Assembly (NCBI GenBank): GCA_943913325.1
Contig: CALTXP010000014.1
Location: 1 to 27,145, forward strand
Direction of reading: 5' to 3'
Source of the DNA: an uncultured Anaerococcus sp.
GTDB taxonomy: Bacteria > Bacillota > Clostridia > Tissierellales > Peptoniphilaceae
Length of the DNA: 27,145 nucleotides
The notes below the pieces were generated by a model. That model was not told the origin of the DNA. It saw only the letters and a list, made by a program, of their open reading frames with translations, and ran no database searches. Position numbers and translations under genes: made by a program. This document shows, one piece after another, positions 16,501 to 26,300 of this stretch (its first letter is position 1; each line of letters starts with the position of its first letter).

Positions 16501-16800
16501 TCAAATAATTAAAGGCAGCAGGTGAAGCTGTTCACTGCTTCCTGCTGCTATTACTATTTGTTTAAATAGGCTAGTTGTAGCATCTCCTTCTTAGAATACT
16601 CCCTTAAGATTTATAAATCCGTCTGGTTTTACTTCTATTTCTCTCCTATCTGTTAGCTCTACTTTAGTATCTTATAGCCATTTAGTGTTTGGTAGAAGTC
16701 CTAATCTGATAAAGCAAGCTTCTATATCTATACTGTAATCTTTATTTATCTTACGATCTTTACTTTCTAGTCTCTCTAGTTTTTTTCTCCATAAAGGTCT
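16501..16800 (-). pseudogene. Decayed thioredoxin reductase/AhpF-like C-terminal fragment
   Basis: The minus-strand frame from 16800 to the TGA at 16503-16501 reads as the C-terminal FAD/NAD-binding part of a thioredoxin reductase or AhpF-type flavoprotein. It contains FIRLGLLPNTKWL, then VELTDRREIEVKPDG, then INLKGVF, EGDATTSLFKQIVIAAG. These align in order with the family pattern 'GLxPNTxWL...GEIxVD...GVFAAGD.T..KQIVIAxGxG'. Two in-frame TAA stops (16674-16672 and 16593-16591) break it. The second falls where AAGD should begin, and the N-terminal half is absent. It is a dead fragment, and the bases from 16801 to about 17020 hold nothing recognisable. Confidence 0.75.
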
Positions 16801-17023
16801 GTTTTTTTGTGCATTTTGATAATTATAACATTATCTAAGTCATTATATTAAATGATTGCTTAGCATAATATATTGTTTAAGTTTAGCCTATAGTAATATT
16901 GGGAAAATTAATTATAAATGTATTTACTATCCATAAAATACTAATATAAAGTTAAGTTTATGAAAAGTAGTTTTGAGGTAAAATGTAGCCAAGTAATAGC
17001 CTAGGATATGATTTTAATTGTTT

Positions 17024-17029
17024 TATAAT
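17024..17029 (+). promoter_or_regulatory. Possible -10 of the five-gene cassette
   Basis: TATAAT lies 35 nt before the first ATG of the cassette, at a sensible distance from the GGAGAA ribosome site. No recognisable -35 or extended -10 accompanies it, so the promoter may be weak or activator-dependent. Confidence 0.4.
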
Positions 17030-17063
17030 AGCTAAATATAAAGATTTATTTAATGGAGAAAGT

Positions 17064-17594
17064 ATGAAAAAAGTAGAGAAAACTAATTTAGGGGTGATTG
17101 CTTTTCAGTTAGGTATTGGAGAGGGCTTAGAAGAAAAGTTTATACGTTTAGGAAAAATTAAAAAATACGAAGATTTTTATGAGGTTTACTCAAAAGAATC
17201 AAAAGACGATGGAGAAATTGCCTATAAGGGAGACTTTGTTAAATTAGATAAGTCCAAAAATCCTTATCCAAATAAACGTCATAGATTTTTAAAATATCAT
17301 ATACATACATATGGATATAATTATATGCAATATCCTAGAGAAATTTTGAGTTGGACTTATGAAGATAGGAAGGATGAGGTTATAGATTATCTATTGAATT
17401 CTGGTATGCTAAAGGTCAATTTAGGCTCGTATGATTATTTCTATGAGGCAAAGTTATGGGGAACAGTATTATGGGGCAAAAAATCTGATATTGTTCTTAT
17501 TTATAAGGTGACAAAGGATAAAGATAGAATAGTTGATGTAGATTTCAACTTAATTGATAAAGATGAGTTTGACCAAAGCTATGAATATATATAA
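17064..17594 (+). CDS. Uncharacterised 176-aa protein, first gene of cassette
   Basis: I do not recognise the family. It is soluble, mixed alpha/beta and lacks a signal peptide. Notable aromatic-rich segments are HIHTYGYNYMQYPREILSW (about residues 77-95) and AKLWGTVLWGKKSDIVLIYKV (between about residues 130 and 150), with an acidic C-terminus. ATG 17064 follows GGAGAA (17054-17059). It ends 14 nt before the next gene and is co-directional with it, so it is likely the first gene of the operon. It might be a small accessory or adaptor for the kinase/STAND proteins, but nothing in the sequence proves this. Confidence 0.75.
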   Translation: MKKVEKTNLGVIAFQLGIGEGLEEKFIRLGKIKKYEDFYEVYSKESKDDGEIAYKGDFVKLDKSKNPYPNKRHRFLKYHIHTYGYNYMQYPREILSWTYEDRKDEVIDYLLNSGMLKVNLGSYDYFYEAKLWGTVLWGKKSDIVLIYKVTKDKDRIVDVDFNLIDKDEFDQSYEYI

Positions 17595-17608
17595 ATAAAG
17601 GAGTATAT

Positions 17609-19294
17609 ATGGAAGGTAGGATAATTTCTGGCGAAACTGCCATTATTGAGATTAATGAGTTTGAGTGGCAAAAGAATATTAGTTCTGGGGAATATCTTGA
17701 TATTGAAAGTATAGAGATAGGGACTAATAATACCATATCTTTAAGAAAGAAAATTCCTTTTTATAAATACATAATTAATTATATGTTAACAAGTTATAGC
17801 GATAGGCTGGATATAGAAAAAGAAGACATAGGTGAAATAGCAAGTAATATATTTACTTCTATTCAAAAAGGTGAAAAGAATGCTGAATTTGAAAAAATAG
17901 TAAACTTAGTTGTTGAGTTATTTCGTGAAAAGAACCTTTATCCCCATGGATCTAAAAGCGAGGTTTATGGGTCATTAGAATATGATAAGGATAAGAGAAA
18001 GGTTTGGAAAAAAACTCAAATTAGAAAAGACTTCAAGGCGAGTGTTATTAGCAGAGATAAGATGTTCATCTATGGATTTGGTCTAGGTATAGAAATAGAA
18101 GAACTTGAAGTTTTTCTTATGAAAGTTTTAGAAGAGACGGGACTTAATATTTGGGATGAAAAAGAAGCTATGATTTATATAGCTCTGGCGCATTTTCCTA
18201 AGAATTCTGTAAACTTTTTTGTAAGAGCAATGGATCTTTATAATAATGAAAAAAAAGCTAATATTAAAGAAAGAAAAAAAGAGACTAACCTTAACACAAC
18301 TATCCTACAAAATTCTCTAGATGATTACATAAATGAATATAGAAATATGGAACAAGTTGATGATTCTATAATATTAAATATTATTGCTTATCACAAAGAT
18401 TTAGTTTTAGAAAATACCAATCGTACAATTCTTAAAGAATTTATATCTACATTTAGAGAAGTAGAAAAAAAATTATCTGATGAAATTTCTGCCTTTTCTA
18501 ATGTAAAATATGGTAATTCAGATGATAACACTACAAACGCTGATTATTTTTCAAGAGGAAATGTAAAAATATTCTATCAATCTACTGATGATATAATAAT
18601 TCCTGTTGATACAGGTTTTGAATTTAAATCAGAAAAGACAGGAGAAATTAAGGTATACTATCCAGAAGAAGAAATAATTCTTAAGGCAAGTACACAAAAG
18701 ATAGAAAAAGAAGTAAGTGTTCAAAGCGCTTCTTATAAGTATAAAGACGAGGTTCCTGTATTAGGTTCTAGTGAGGAGTACAGTGATTTTATTTATCAAA
18801 ATAATATAGAAGGAATCATAGATATAAATCAAGATTCTATTTATATATCAGAAAAAAGATTATCTTCGCTTTTAACCTATCTTTATAATAAAGATGCCAT
18901 AATATCAACAGAGGATGTAACTTTATCAGATGAAGAAGTAGAAGCTTTAGATGACTTGTTAAAGGAGACTAGGATTAAGCATGAAAATTTGAATGCCATT
19001 ATAGAAAAAGGCAAAATTTCTCAAATTACCAGACCAAGGCTTATAACTCTATATTTTTTATCCTATGTATTAGATAATGAAGATATATGGTTTGATAAGC
19101 TATCTACACCAGCTCGTAGGAAAAGAGACTATTTGATCTTTATGGACTTTAAGTTACGTAACTCAAGACTTTATGAGTACAATATCTCAAATCCTTATGA
19201 GGAAACTTTATTAAAGCTAGTAGTCTATGATGAACCAATAGACGCCTTTAGGGATTTGTGGGCTAAGTACCTGATAAATATAGGAGAAGATTAA
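17609..19294 (+). CDS. Uncharacterised 561-aa protein with helical SRDK module and beta-rich centre
   Basis: No named family is recognised. Around residues 145-195 a helical module reads SVISRDKMFIYGFGLGIEIE, then EVFLMKVLEETGLNIW and EAMIYIALAHF. I have seen similar SRD..I..GF.L.L...E...LL modules in clostridial regulators, which suggests a death-like or HTH-like helical domain. A beta-rich stretch at about residues 325-380 (IIIPVDTGFEF, EEEIILKAS, EVSVQSASY) follows. The C-terminal third is helical. There is no signal peptide or membrane helix. AAGGAG precedes ATG 17609 by 5 nt, and the stop overlaps the kinase start by one base (TAATG), giving tight coupling. A regulatory or scaffold role is inference. 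Confidence 0.75.
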   Translation: MEGRIISGETAIIEINEFEWQKNISSGEYLDIESIEIGTNNTISLRKKIPFYKYIINYMLTSYSDRLDIEKEDIGEIASNIFTSIQKGEKNAEFEKIVNLVVELFREKNLYPHGSKSEVYGSLEYDKDKRKVWKKTQIRKDFKASVISRDKMFIYGFGLGIEIEELEVFLMKVLEETGLNIWDEKEAMIYIALAHFPKNSVNFFVRAMDLYNNEKKANIKERKKETNLNTTILQNSLDDYINEYRNMEQVDDSIILNIIAYHKDLVLENTNRTILKEFISTFREVEKKLSDEISAFSNVKYGNSDDNTTNADYFSRGNVKIFYQSTDDIIIPVDTGFEFKSEKTGEIKVYYPEEEIILKASTQKIEKEVSVQSASYKYKDEVPVLGSSEEYSDFIYQNNIEGIIDINQDSIYISEKRLSSLLTYLYNKDAIISTEDVTLSDEEVEALDDLLKETRIKHENLNAIIEKGKISQITRPRLITLYFLSYVLDNEDIWFDKLSTPARRKRDYLIFMDFKLRNSRLYEYNISNPYEETLLKLVVYDEPIDAFRDLWAKYLINIGED

Positions 19295-20328
19295 TGAAAA
19301 ACTTTAAGACCCAAGAAGAGTTTATTAGCAAAATAAAAGATTCCCTGGATAAGTCAAGACCATCACTTTCAGGTCATAGATTTAAGATCTATGGAGATAA
19401 GGGAGACCTCATTTATGAAGTGGAAGTAGGCAGACTTGTAGGAACAGGGTCTTCTTGTTTGGTCTATGAAGTTATAGTTGATGATAATTATCCTCCAAAG
19501 AAAAATATGATTATGAAAGAATTTTTTCCAACTTTTCCAAATGACTCTATAAAAGGAGTTAGAGATAAGGAAAATCCTCACATAATCCACTATGAAAGTA
19601 AAAATGAAGAAGATTTTATAAACTTAGTTCGTGATCAAAAAAAATTTATAGAATCATATGATAAACACATTAAAGTGATTGATATAGATCCAGTCCTTGA
19701 AGATAGGATAGTAAGACCATATAAGTTGGAAAAATCTTCTGACTACATTTTTGCTTTATATGATATAGATAATGCACAAAGTGTAGACAAATACTACAAT
19801 TTAGATTTAGCTAGGATCATAAGTATACTTAAGCAAAGCTCGGAAATCTTATCTCTGCTTCACCAAAAAGATATTATTTATATGGATTTAAAGCCAGCAA
19901 ATATCCTTTATGATTATAAAAGAGATACTGTAAAGCTATTTGATTTTGATGCTGCTGTATTTTTAGATGATTTGGATAATATAAATGAATTTTATATGCC
20001 AAAACAAAGAGCTTTCATTCCGCCTGAACTTAGGTATGTTTCAAATATAAATAAGCGAAAGGATATATTTATAAGTGAAGAGATAGACTTATATATGCTG
20101 GGTGTAACATTTTTTTATCTATTGATGGATAGGTATCCTGAAGATTTAGAAAATGAAAATATGGATTATTTAGCTCGTAATATAAGAGAAGTATTACTTA
20201 AAAAATCTAATAGAATATTCTTAAATAATCAAACTACAGATAGGATAATAGATTTACTAAAGGAAAGTTTATCAATTCATAGATATCTTACGGTAAATGA
20301 GTTTAGCGAAAGACTAGATGAAATTTAA
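19294..20328 (+). CDS. Ser/Thr-type protein kinase
   Basis: This 344-aa cytosolic kinase-fold protein has no membrane anchor. The glycine-rich loop is VGTGSSCLVYEV (residues 49-60), and the likely ATP lysine is K75 in MIMKEFFP. The catalytic loop is YMDLKPANIL (D198, K200, N203), with Tyr in place of the His/Arg of HRD. The magnesium Asp is D217 in FDFDAA, a DFD variant of DFG, and FIPPEL substitutes for APE. The main catalytic residues are present, so activity is likely. It overlaps the previous gene by one base and is followed 6 nt later, in the same frame, by the 986-aa gene. Targets are probably cassette partners, but that is inferred. Confidence 0.85.
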   Translation: MKNFKTQEEFISKIKDSLDKSRPSLSGHRFKIYGDKGDLIYEVEVGRLVGTGSSCLVYEVIVDDNYPPKKNMIMKEFFPTFPNDSIKGVRDKENPHIIHYESKNEEDFINLVRDQKKFIESYDKHIKVIDIDPVLEDRIVRPYKLEKSSDYIFALYDIDNAQSVDKYYNLDLARIISILKQSSEILSLLHQKDIIYMDLKPANILYDYKRDTVKLFDFDAAVFLDDLDNINEFYMPKQRAFIPPELRYVSNINKRKDIFISEEIDLYMLGVTFFYLLMDRYPEDLENENMDYLARNIREVLLKKSNRIFLNNQTTDRIIDLLKESLSIHRYLTVNEFSERLDEI

Positions 20329-20334
20329 AGAGGT

Positions 20335-23295
20335 TTGGATACTAGTAAGAATAAGAGTATATCAAACTTATTGTCTGCAGCCTATATAATGGATTCTTTT
20401 CCCCTTTATAATTACATAAGTAAAGATGAAAATGTTTCCTATATTGATATAGCTTTAGTAGGAAGTTTATCTAGAGGTAGAGAATTGTTTAACCTATTAT
20501 TTGCATCGGTTGATCTTATAGATGTAGAAATTAGGTTTAATATATATAATGAAAATCCTAAGAAGGCTTATCAACAAATGACTAAAGCTATGCCTTTATT
20601 AAAAGAAACTTGTCATATTACTATAAATGGCAAAGTCAAGGATGATAATATTAACCATAAGATTACAGATAAAGCTTATGCTAAGCTTAACTTTTCCTCC
20701 GATTTAGATATGATAGAAAGTACTTATATCATAATCCTGCATGATGATAGTAAAAATTATTATGATTTAGGATTTAAACTTTTTGATAAATTCAAGGATA
20801 AGAAAGAAAATCATATCATACTAAACTATACAAGATATACAAATAACTTAGATAGTAAAGAAATAAATAATTTGACACTGTTTAATATAGATATAGCAAG
20901 TGCAGCAAGCTTTAGAAGTAAAGAATATAGTGAGAGCATATTAGAAGAAGCCTATAATGTTCATAGGTTTTATACTAGATATTATAAAGGTGAGAGAGTT
21001 GATGATAATGAAATATGGCAAGACTTTATAAGAGATGACCTATATAGCGTAAAGTCATCTATAAGGTCGGCTCTTTCTATGAGATACAGAGTTTACATGG
21101 CAGGATCTTATCAAGCTAGTGATATAGCTCGTGACTTTTATGAGAAAGTAGTTAAGCCTGGACAAAATACCAAGAGTATAAGTTTAAGGGATATATTTGC
21201 TGATAGAGAACATCATACTTGGAATAGGTTTATGATAACACAAGGTTATAGGAGGCCTAGTAAAGAAGAGTTTAAGTCTTATGCTTATATAGGTTCTAAT
21301 AATCACATAGATAGAATTCATAAGCTCCATCCACTTATTGCTAATACAGATATAAAGAAGTTTAAAAATGGTCAGGATGATGAATTTGATAAAGTTTGCA
21401 ATGAAATTTATGAGTATTTATATTATAAAACTCAAGATCTTGATAAAAAAGTAATGGATAGGATAAGCCATAGTCTAAATAATACCAACTGGTATACTAA
21501 TCATACTTTAATGGAGATATTCCCTTTATGGGAAGAACTTTACAATGTTACAGATAGAATGATAGATCAGGAAGCTTTTGCTATAAATACCTTAAAACAA
21601 CTAATGAGTATTATAGATGAGATATTTGAAAAAGACTTTTATGGAAAAGATGATCTTTTTAGTGATTATAAGCTTATTAAACAGGATATTGATCTTTTGA
21701 TTGAGCGCAATCAAAAGAAGTCTTTTAGGTACTCAGATTATATGATTATAGATGCAAAACCTCTTATTAAAAGTGGATCTATCAAAACAATTTTTACTCC
21801 CTTTATGAAAGAAAATGAACTCTTATGGGCAAATGTCATTGCAGCTATAAAATTTAGTCCACAGAATTTGATTTTACTTACAGATGATAAAGACAAGTAC
21901 AGGGAGAAATTTGATAGAATTGTCTCCTTTATGAAAGATAAGAGAATGCAAAGGTCATTAAATATAGAAATAATTAGCTATGATGAAATGACTCTTTATA
22001 GTAAGGAAAGTGCTATAGTAGACTTGACCTTAAATACCCATACAGATGCTAATAGAGAAGAATTTGATGGTTTAGAATATGTAGAGTATCTTGGGTCAAA
22101 CAAGTGGGGTGGCAACTATAAGGCTGTTGATTATTATACAAATGAGAGAAGCTTAACTGTGGAAGAAACTTTCTTTCTTAACAACGCTAAATTTTATAAT
22201 GCCACAAGTGAGAGTAATCTAGCAAGGCTTAGCAATTATTATGAGAAGCTATGGCTTACATATTTGTCCTTACCATCCTATAAGTGGCAGGAGTTTACAC
22301 AAATATTTAGACACAGTATGGATCAGTATATTATAGATCTATCTTATCCCAAAGTTGAAAAAACTAATATGATGGAAATAGGAGATTTTATCTTCAGAAG
22401 AGATGATAAAGTCAAATATTCTAAACTTACTTCGTTTTTGGATAATATTAAAAAAGAAGGGGTAGTTATAGATTATAAGTATCCAACAAATCCAGGAAAG
22501 TTAAAACTACAAACTATAAATGATAATCTGACGATTCGTTTAGGAGAGTTTATAAGTAATAATTTAAAAAAATATTTCCAAAATTTTGACTTAAGGAAAT
22601 TATACTTTCCGCTTATTTATAATGAAAAACCTAAAGATTTTTATTGCTATGGAATGAGTGATAATCTTGATTTCTCATATAAAGTTGCTTATAAAGATGG
22701 CCAAAAGCTAGCTGATGACTTAAACAATATGATGATAAATCTAGACAAAAGTATAAATGATGATAAGGAACTAAGAGTTTTCAATCAAAGAGATAAGAAA
22801 GAATATGTTAGTTATAAGGATGGATATTTAGATCTTAACTATGAAATGGGTGATATAGCTTTTAGAGAATTTTTTGAAAAAGGAATAGCTCTACAAGTTT
22901 ATACTTATTTTGAGCTTATAAGAAAAAGCTCTGTATTCGATGAGATAAGAGTAGATGTAAGGTTAAAATGGAAGGCCTACGGAGACTTGACGCCTATTAG
23001 CCAGGCTGTGGGAAATCATATAGATGTTGTATGTACTAAAGAATTTTCAACCTTTATAATAAGTTGTATCCAAGAAGAACTTAAAAAAGAGGATGTATAC
23101 GAGATAAAGACTGAGTCAGAACAATTTGGTATAGATACTAAGCCAATACTTATAAATAGCTATAGTGATGGTATAGAAGTCTCAGTTAAAAAAATTGCCA
23201 AGGCCTGCGGAGTATATATTATAGATCGTCAAATGTTAAAAGAAAATGGAGTGGTAGGCTACTTAGAAAATATAGCAAGAGCAGATCAAAACTGA
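20335..23295 (+). CDS. Large protein: Rossmann-like, EHxxW module, CARF-like and inactive DUF1887/Card1-like nuclease fold
   Basis: This is a 986-aa soluble protein. Residues about 35-75 form a Rossmann-like start (DIALVGSLSRGRELFNLLF). Near residue 291 is EHHTWNRFMITQGY, like the EH-x-RW segment of RyR/NAD-binding signalling proteins. Residues about 490-620 look CARF-like (NLILLTDDKDKYREKFDRIV, then AIVDLTLNTH). Residues 839-960 resemble the DUF1887/Card1 nuclease: G850-x-x-L then Q854 where Glu is usual, D897 in NHIDVV, and S910-C-I912 in place of the E-x-K pair, then VYEIK and KPILIN. The nuclease site thus appears dead. Start TTG 20335 has AAAGAGG only 1 nt away, so the start is uncertain. 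Domain names are from memory of patterns. Confidence 0.75.
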   Translation: MDTSKNKSISNLLSAAYIMDSFPLYNYISKDENVSYIDIALVGSLSRGRELFNLLFASVDLIDVEIRFNIYNENPKKAYQQMTKAMPLLKETCHITINGKVKDDNINHKITDKAYAKLNFSSDLDMIESTYIIILHDDSKNYYDLGFKLFDKFKDKKENHIILNYTRYTNNLDSKEINNLTLFNIDIASAASFRSKEYSESILEEAYNVHRFYTRYYKGERVDDNEIWQDFIRDDLYSVKSSIRSALSMRYRVYMAGSYQASDIARDFYEKVVKPGQNTKSISLRDIFADREHHTWNRFMITQGYRRPSKEEFKSYAYIGSNNHIDRIHKLHPLIANTDIKKFKNGQDDEFDKVCNEIYEYLYYKTQDLDKKVMDRISHSLNNTNWYTNHTLMEIFPLWEELYNVTDRMIDQEAFAINTLKQLMSIIDEIFEKDFYGKDDLFSDYKLIKQDIDLLIERNQKKSFRYSDYMIIDAKPLIKSGSIKTIFTPFMKENELLWANVIAAIKFSPQNLILLTDDKDKYREKFDRIVSFMKDKRMQRSLNIEIISYDEMTLYSKESAIVDLTLNTHTDANREEFDGLEYVEYLGSNKWGGNYKAVDYYTNERSLTVEETFFLNNAKFYNATSESNLARLSNYYEKLWLTYLSLPSYKWQEFTQIFRHSMDQYIIDLSYPKVEKTNMMEIGDFIFRRDDKVKYSKLTSFLDNIKKEGVVIDYKYPTNPGKLKLQTINDNLTIRLGEFISNNLKKYFQNFDLRKLYFPLIYNEKPKDFYCYGMSDNLDFSYKVAYKDGQKLADDLNNMMINLDKSINDDKELRVFNQRDKKEYVSYKDGYLDLNYEMGDIAFREFFEKGIALQVYTYFELIRKSSVFDEIRVDVRLKWKAYGDLTPISQAVGNHIDVVCTKEFSTFIISCIQEELKKEDVYEIKTESEQFGIDTKPILINSYSDGIEVSVKKIAKACGVYIIDRQMLKENGVVGYLENIARADQN

Positions 23296-23320
23296 AAGAA
23301 TATAGAAAATTAGGTGAGTA

Positions 23321-26300
23321 ATGAAACAAGTATTTGCATCAAGCACATTTAGGGATATGCATATAGAAAGAGATTTGATTCAAACAAAGCTAATTCCTGA
23401 TTTAAATGAAAAAGCTTATCAAAATAGAATAGAAGGAATTAAATTTCAAGATTTGAGATGGGGCATTGATACAGATACAGAGGATGAAGAAGATAAAGAC
23501 AAAAAAATCTTAGAAGTTTGCCTTGATGAGATAGAAAATAAGAGACCATATTTTTGTGTACTTTTAGGAGATAGATATGGTTGGATTCCTGATAATGACT
23601 TAGTAAAAGAAACAGGTATAAGATATGGAATTTATGATGAAAATGAGCTTATAGAAAAATCTATAACTAATCTTGAAGTAGATTATGCATTTTTAAGAAA
23701 TCCTCAATATGCTAAAAACTCCTATGCCTATATTAGAAATATAAGTGGTGATGTTAAAGGAACGATCTATGAATCAGATGAAAATGAGAAGGCTAGAATT
23801 GAAAAGCTAAAAGCAGAGATAAAAGAGATTCTACCAGCAGAAAATATCCATGAATATGATGTTGTATATAAGGATGGTAATTTAATCGGTACTGAAAAAT
23901 TTATAGAATTTGCCAAAAATGATATGACTAGAGTGCTCTTAGAAGATGATCTTATCAAAGAGGACCTAACAGAAAACCAAAAAGAGATTCTCTATCATAA
24001 GACTCAAGCTAGGGAAAAATCTGTCATATCTAATGCTAGAAGATCTATAGAAGAAAAGATTATGCAAGATATTAAAAGGCAAAACATTATTACTATCAAA
24101 GGAGAAAGTGGTAATGGGAAATCAACTCTGATGTCTAAGATATCAAGTAATCTTAGTAAATATACTCATTCCCTTATATTTTTTTCCTCCCTTACACCAA
24201 AAACAACAAGTTCAATTGGACTTATGAGAATAATAACAAAGTATATAAATGAAATTATTCAAAAAGAAGATCAAACTTTTGAAATCTTACCGATAAATGA
24301 AATGATAGGCGAATTTGAAAATGATATAGAAGAAAGCAATAAAAATCCTGTAAATAAGAGCAAGGAAGAGAAGCTTTATGAGTTGGCTATTAGGGAGTAT
24401 TCTAACAAGGGTAAAAAAGATATCATAATATTGATATATGCTATAGATCAGCTTGATAATCCAAGTAGTATTTCAAATTTGATAAAACCTCTAAGCTTAA
24501 CTGATGACAGTAAGGTTAAATTCATCATATCATATCTGGATGATAAGCGAAACGCTGATGATTTTATATTTTTAAATAATTACACCAATTATACTTTGGG
24601 AGAATTAAGCAAGGATGACAGACTTGCTGTTATCAATTCAAGTTTAGCTGATAATAACAAGCAATTACCTTATGAAATAAAAGAGGAGATAATAAACAAA
24701 GAAGCAAGTAAATCACCTTTATATATCTCATTATTAGTACAAAGGCTATTGATGATGAATGAGCTAGACTATTTAAATATAATAAGGTCGGGAGATGGTT
24801 ATGAAAAGATAAATTCATATCAAAAAGAACTCATTCAAAAAATGCCAAATGATCTTAAAAAATTAATCTTAGAACTTATAATTCAAGCTAGCAAAAATCT
24901 GGATACTAATACGGATGAGGTAGAAAATACTATAAGCTATCTTGCAGTTTCTCGCAGAGGGCTTAGGGAAAGCGACCTTAAAAAGATTTATGAACTAAAA
25001 GGAGAATCTTATAATTCTCTAGATTTTGCAACTTTAAAGAGATATTTAAGAGCATTTTTCTTAGAAGATAAATATTTAAGGATTGACTTTACTCATAAGA
25101 TTATAAGGCAAGCTGTATTAGAAGTCTTAAATACTGAAATAAAGTCTGCTCTTCATAATGATATAGCTAATGCCTTTATGTGTTTACCAGTAGAAGATCC
25201 TATAAAATTGCAAGAGCAATATTATTCTGCCTATAAATCATCAAATAAAAAATCTGCTTTAGAGCTTTTAGAAGGTATAGCTAAAAATATCTCTAAATTA
25301 AATCCTGAAGAAATAGAATCATCAATAGAATCTATAACTAAGTTGCATAATATTAGCATTAATTATGAAGATGATGCTTGGATAAAAGATTTATTTGAGG
25401 ATTTTATAAAATTTGATTTAAATATTCAAAAAATTTTACTAGCTTATTTTGCGTACAGATCATATGAGGAAAAAACTAGTGAATCATTAAAAGCAGCTAA
25501 GCATAATGGTATAAAACTTTTAGAATATTTAGAAAAGCTACTAGAAATATATCCTAATGACAAAGAAATAATTAGATTCTATGCTGATCAATTGAGATTT
25601 ATAGGTATGAAATATAATTTAGGATCAAAAAAGGATCTTAGAAGATCGGAAGAATATTTACTAAAATCTATAAAATTAAATGAATATTTATTTGATGTAG
25701 ATAAATCTTTATATAATAAAGAAAGTTTAGCTAATTCCTATAGCAATATTGCTAGGTTTTATTTAGACTTAGGTCCAAGAAGTAAAGAAAAAGCTAGGTA
25801 TTATTATAAAAAATCCGTCAATATGTTTGAAGAAATAGTTAGCTTGGATAACACAATGATAAATAATGAAAACTTAGCTATAGCCTATAACAATATAGCA
25901 AACCTATACGCAAGTGGTTACGGTAAAAATGCGATGAATAAAGCTAAGGATTACTACAAAAAAACCATAGCAATAATTCAAAGACTTTTAAATAAGTATG
26001 AAGATATAGGCCTTAAAAAGACACTTGCTATGGGATATATAAATATAGCTAGTGTATATTTTAGCCAAGGCGATTATAACAGATCGGAAACTTGGTACTA
26101 TAAAGCCATTGATATTATTAGTCAAATAGAAAACATAGAAGCAAGCTTTGAGAATAAGGAGACTTTAGCTAAATCTTATAATAATATAGGAGATTTATTT
26201 TCAAGCGAACTAATAGATGATAAGATTAAGGCAGAAGATTTTTATCTTAAGGCAAAGATAATATTTGAATCTATATTAAAAAGTAAAGAGATAGTTTCTG

